Source: JBBQER01 sp052148155
GTDB lineage: Bacteria; Actinomycetota; Acidimicrobiia; IMCC26256; PALSA-610
Direction: 5' to 3'
Length of the DNA: 64,000 nucleotides
Assembly (NCBI GenBank): GCA_052148155.1
Contig: JBKQIY010000017.1
Location: 1-64,000 of the forward strand
The stretch's first letter is position 1. Every line of letters starts with the position of its first letter. The position numbers were made by a program, and so were the translations under genes. Below the pieces are notes generated by a model, which was not told where the DNA came from, ran no database searches, and saw only the letters and a list, made by a program, of their open reading frames with translations. Shown piece after piece: positions 61,686 to 64,000 of this stretch.

Positions 61686-62036
61686 TCAGATGATTTCGCC
61701 GGAGGTGCCGTCGGAACGAACCACCGGCAGGCCCGACTCGGCCCAGGCTTTCATGCCGCCCGCCATGTTGGCCGCGTCGAAACCCCAGCCCTGGAGGGTT
61801 TCCGTCGCTCGCGCGCTGCGAACACCTGAGCGGCACACACATACGATCCTGCGGTTCATCGGGAGTTGAAACCGCGCGCCTTCGAGATCGCCGAGGCGAA
61901 TCCACTGCGCGGCGGGCGCGTGGCCTGCCTCCCACTCGTCTGCCTCGCGTACGTCGAGGAGCACGTGTTGGGCTAATCCGCTTTCGGCGTCGATCACGCT
62001 GACCTCAGGGACGCGATTGCCATAGAACATGCTCAT
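61686..62036 (-). CDS. Rhodanese-domain protein
   Basis: A 116-residue single rhodanese domain, related to GlpE. The active-site Cys is C68 in VCVCRSGVRSARATE, and LLDVREADEWEAGHAPAAQW is the N-terminal CH2 motif. GGMKAWAESGLPV is typical for the end. It could carry sulfane sulfur. It is encoded just after an acyl-CoA ligase, with 13 nt between them, so cotranscription is likely. Confidence 0.93.
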   Translation of the reverse strand: MSMFYGNRVPEVSVIDAESGLAQHVLLDVREADEWEAGHAPAAQWIRLGDLEGARFQLPMNRRIVCVCRSGVRSARATETLQGWGFDAANMAGGMKAWAESGLPVVRSDGTSGEII

Positions 62037-62049
62037 GTCGGGACCTCGC

Positions 62050-63687
62050 TCACGGAATTACCTCACTTCGAACTCGGGAAACCGCGATCTCACGGAGTTG
62101 TTTGTAGTCGGCTTTGCCCGCCGGTGAACGTTCGAGCGAATCGACGACCAGCATGTGCTTGGGCACTTTGTATGCCGCGAGCGTCGCCCGGCAGTGCTGC
62201 GCCAACGCGTCGGTGTCGATCGTTTGTCCATCCCGAGTATGCACCAGCGCGACGACCATTTCGCCCCACCGTTCGTCGGGGATCCCGACCACAATGCAGT
62301 CGAACACGTCGACATGCGCGCGCAGTGCGAGCTCCACCTCCTCTGGGTATACCTTCTCGCCGCCGGTGTTGATGCACGCCGACCCGCGGCCGAGCAAGCG
62401 GATGGTGCCGTCGGACTCGACGGCCGCATAGTCGCCGGGGATCGAGTAGCGACGGCCGCCGACGGATCGGAACGTCGCCGCCGTTTTTTCCGGATCTTTG
62501 TAATAGCCGAGCGGGATCGCGCCGCCGACACCGAGCAGACCGATCAGGTTGTCGCCGGGCTGGGCGAGTCCTCCGTCGTCGGTCACCACCACGACACGGT
62601 CGCTGGCCCGAAATCGGGCGGGCGCGATCTCGTCGCCGTCCCGCGTCTCGGTCCGAGTCATGATTCCCTCGGACGCGCCGAGCGAGTCGATGAGCAGCAC
62701 GTGCGGCAGGTGTCGAAGCAGCCCGCGTTTGGTCTGCGGACTCCACGTCACACCCGACGACGTGATCGCGCGCAGGCCCGACAGATCCCACCGGCCGGGT
62801 GTCCCGTCCAGCGCGGCGAGCAACGGACGAGCGAAGGCGTCACCCACGATCGTGCATACCTGCACCCGTTCGCGCTCGATCGCGTCCCACACCGCGTTCG
62901 GGTCAAGTCGTGGCGTGTCGAGCAGCACCACGGTGCCGCCCCCGGCCAGGGTGGACAGGGCGATAAACAGGCCCGTGCCGTGCATCAACGGACACGCGGG
63001 CAGGCACGTTGCCGCACGTTTGTCGGCGCGCATCGCGGCGTCGACGTCGGGTGGCTGTGTACCCGGCCGCGCCATATGCCACAGCGACACGTACAGGTCG
63101 TCCGAACGCCACATGACTGCCTTGGGGCTGCCTGTCGTGCCGCCGGTGTAGACGAACACGAGGTCGTCGCCTGAGGGCTCACGTTCGGTTGGGGGGTCGG
63201 TCGGGGCAGCGGCGACCGTACGCGTGTAGTCGAGTGCACCCTCGATCGGATCGCGGCCCGCCGCGCGCGCGACCTGCAGCAACAGTCGTGGTCGGCGGTC
63301 GTTCGCCAAGGCGGCGAGCGCTTCGGCGACGGCCGGCGCGAACTGGTCGTCGAACACCAGCGCGACCGAATCAGAGTTGTCGAGCAGATACGCGAGCTCA
63401 GCGCCAACGTAACGGTAGTTCACGTTCACGGGTACGGCACCGAGCTTCTGCGCGGCGAAGAACGCCTCGAGATACTCCGGCGAGTTGACGCACATGATCG
63501 CGACCTTGTCGTCGGCAACGACGCCCGCGTCGCGCAGCACACACGCGAGCCGGCCCGCCCGGACGTCGAGATCGGCGAACGACAGCCGACGAGTTCCGCA
63601 CACGATCGCCGTCCGGTCCGGCTGGAGTTCGGCGACGGTTCGCCACGCGCGGGCGAACGACCAACTGCGTTCGGAGTCGACGGTCAC
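62050..63687 (-). CDS. Fatty-acyl-CoA ligase (AMP-binding, FadD-like)
   Basis: A 545-residue ANL-family ligase, similar in layout to the one at 27593-29206. The AMP motif is LVFVYTGGTTGSPKAVMW. IDSLGASEGIMTRTE, LLGRGSACINTGGEKVYPEE and the C-terminal RSPAGKADYKQLREI with the catalytic Lys follow. It should form acyl-CoA from a fatty or other lipophilic acid. The exact substrate is not readable. Confidence 0.92.
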   Translation of the reverse strand: MTVDSERSWSFARAWRTVAELQPDRTAIVCGTRRLSFADLDVRAGRLACVLRDAGVVADDKVAIMCVNSPEYLEAFFAAQKLGAVPVNVNYRYVGAELAYLLDNSDSVALVFDDQFAPAVAEALAALANDRRPRLLLQVARAAGRDPIEGALDYTRTVAAAPTDPPTEREPSGDDLVFVYTGGTTGSPKAVMWRSDDLYVSLWHMARPGTQPPDVDAAMRADKRAATCLPACPLMHGTGLFIALSTLAGGGTVVLLDTPRLDPNAVWDAIERERVQVCTIVGDAFARPLLAALDGTPGRWDLSGLRAITSSGVTWSPQTKRGLLRHLPHVLLIDSLGASEGIMTRTETRDGDEIAPARFRASDRVVVVTDDGGLAQPGDNLIGLLGVGGAIPLGYYKDPEKTAATFRSVGGRRYSIPGDYAAVESDGTIRLLGRGSACINTGGEKVYPEEVELALRAHVDVFDCIVVGIPDERWGEMVVALVHTRDGQTIDTDALAQHCRATLAAYKVPKHMLVVDSLERSPAGKADYKQLREIAVSRVRSEVIP

Positions 63688-63722
63688 TCCCGGCAGGGTA
63701 TTCGCGGTCAGGCGCGCCGCGG

Positions 63723-64000
63723 TTACGTCATGCCCGGGATCATGCCCGCGTAGTTGAAACGGTCGCCCGCTTGGAACACGCCGACGCCGTACGCGTGGCC
63801 TTTGGCCTCCATCGTCATGCCGTTCCCGAGGCTGATCGCGACGTGCGCGTCCGGCGGTTCGCTGCTGAGGCCCGGTTGCGGCTCGCTGTCGAAATGGAAC
63901 AGCAATGCGCCGGGCGTCTGCAGTGCCTGCTGCACTGTCATCGTCGCGCCTTGTTCTTTGAGCCAGACGTACTGGTGTGCCGCACCGTTCGGAATCGTGA
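63723..64000 (-). CDS. C-terminal part of a probable NlpC/P60 peptidoglycan hydrolase (runs off the window)
   Basis: The minus-strand frame stays open to base 64000, so the 5' part lies beyond the window. The visible end has PDAHVAISLGNGMTMEAKGH, the typical HVxIYxGNG-type His motif of NlpC/P60 cysteine peptidases, and closes with FNYAGMIPGMT. The catalytic Cys would be upstream and is not seen. An internal ATG at 63941 is not the true start, as NGAAHQYVWLKEQGATM precedes it in frame. Confidence 0.65.
   Translation of the reverse strand, partial: TIPNGAAHQYVWLKEQGATMTVQQALQTPGALLFHFDSEPQPGLSSEPPDAHVAISLGNGMTMEAKGHAYGVGVFQAGDRFNYAGMIPGMT

Overview
The window is GC-rich, densely packed bacterial chromosome, most likely from an uncultivated or little-studied actinobacterium; class Acidimicrobiia is my best guess. 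The basis is high GC with strongly GC-ending codons, frequent GTG/TTG starts, an actinobacterial gene order (spc operon through secY-adk-map-infA-rpmJ-rpsM-rpsK-rpsD-rpoA-rplQ-truA, then rplM-rpsI-glmM-glmS and an nnr-alr-tsaE-tsaB-rimI-tsaD-groES block) and zinc-binding forms of S4, S14, L24 and L36. No tRNA, rRNA, CRISPR array, insertion sequence or prophage was seen. The first ~120 bases do not match the rplN they run into and look like a contig-edge chimera.

Layout. 1-10.8 kb: ribosomal proteins, secretion (SecY), adenylate kinase, methionine aminopeptidase, IF-1, RNA polymerase alpha and TruA. 10.9-13.3 kb, minus strand: a lipoprotein and an alkaline-phosphatase-superfamily enzyme whose domain order looks circularly permuted. 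13.4-19.1 kb: rplM-rpsI, GlmM and an outsized 1148-residue GlmS-like protein, together making amino-sugar precursors for the wall. 19.1-27.5 kb: Nnr, alanine racemase, an alpha/beta hydrolase, a P1-family peptidase, a family-4 UDG, the t6A machinery TsaE/TsaB/TsaD with RimI, and CIRCE-controlled groES without groEL.

27.6-38.5 kb: a fatty-acyl-CoA ligase, a NUDIX hydrolase, a GuaB3-type protein with GuaA, class I fructose-bisphosphate aldolase, and a PcrA/UvrD helicase interrupted by a 326-residue intein at helicase motif III. 38.6-48.6 kb: a B12-binding mutase subunit next to SucC-SucD, a pair of paralogous small membrane proteins, PurN-PurH-FolD, a zinc-ribbon membrane peptide, a J-domain protein, malate dehydrogenase, a lipoprotein and Ogt. 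48.7-52.7 kb: divergent class I and class II fumarases and a CDF transporter. Sdh-independent parts of the TCA cycle (SucCD, fumarases, Mdh) are therefore clustered within about 13 kb.

52.7-57.0 kb is the least explained part: a regulator-like gene divergent from a stand-alone phosphohistidine swivel domain, a 375-residue unknown and a putative lipocalin-like protein, followed by a MOSC protein and a small membrane protein. 57.0-64.0 kb, minus strand: GlpK, an alkyl-DHAP-synthase-like flavoprotein and GlpD as a glycerol module, a rhodanese, a second acyl-CoA ligase, and the 3' end of a probable NlpC/P60 protein. Several genes have a -10-like hexamer only 7-9 nt before the start codon and no Shine-Dalgarno sequence, suggesting leaderless transcripts.
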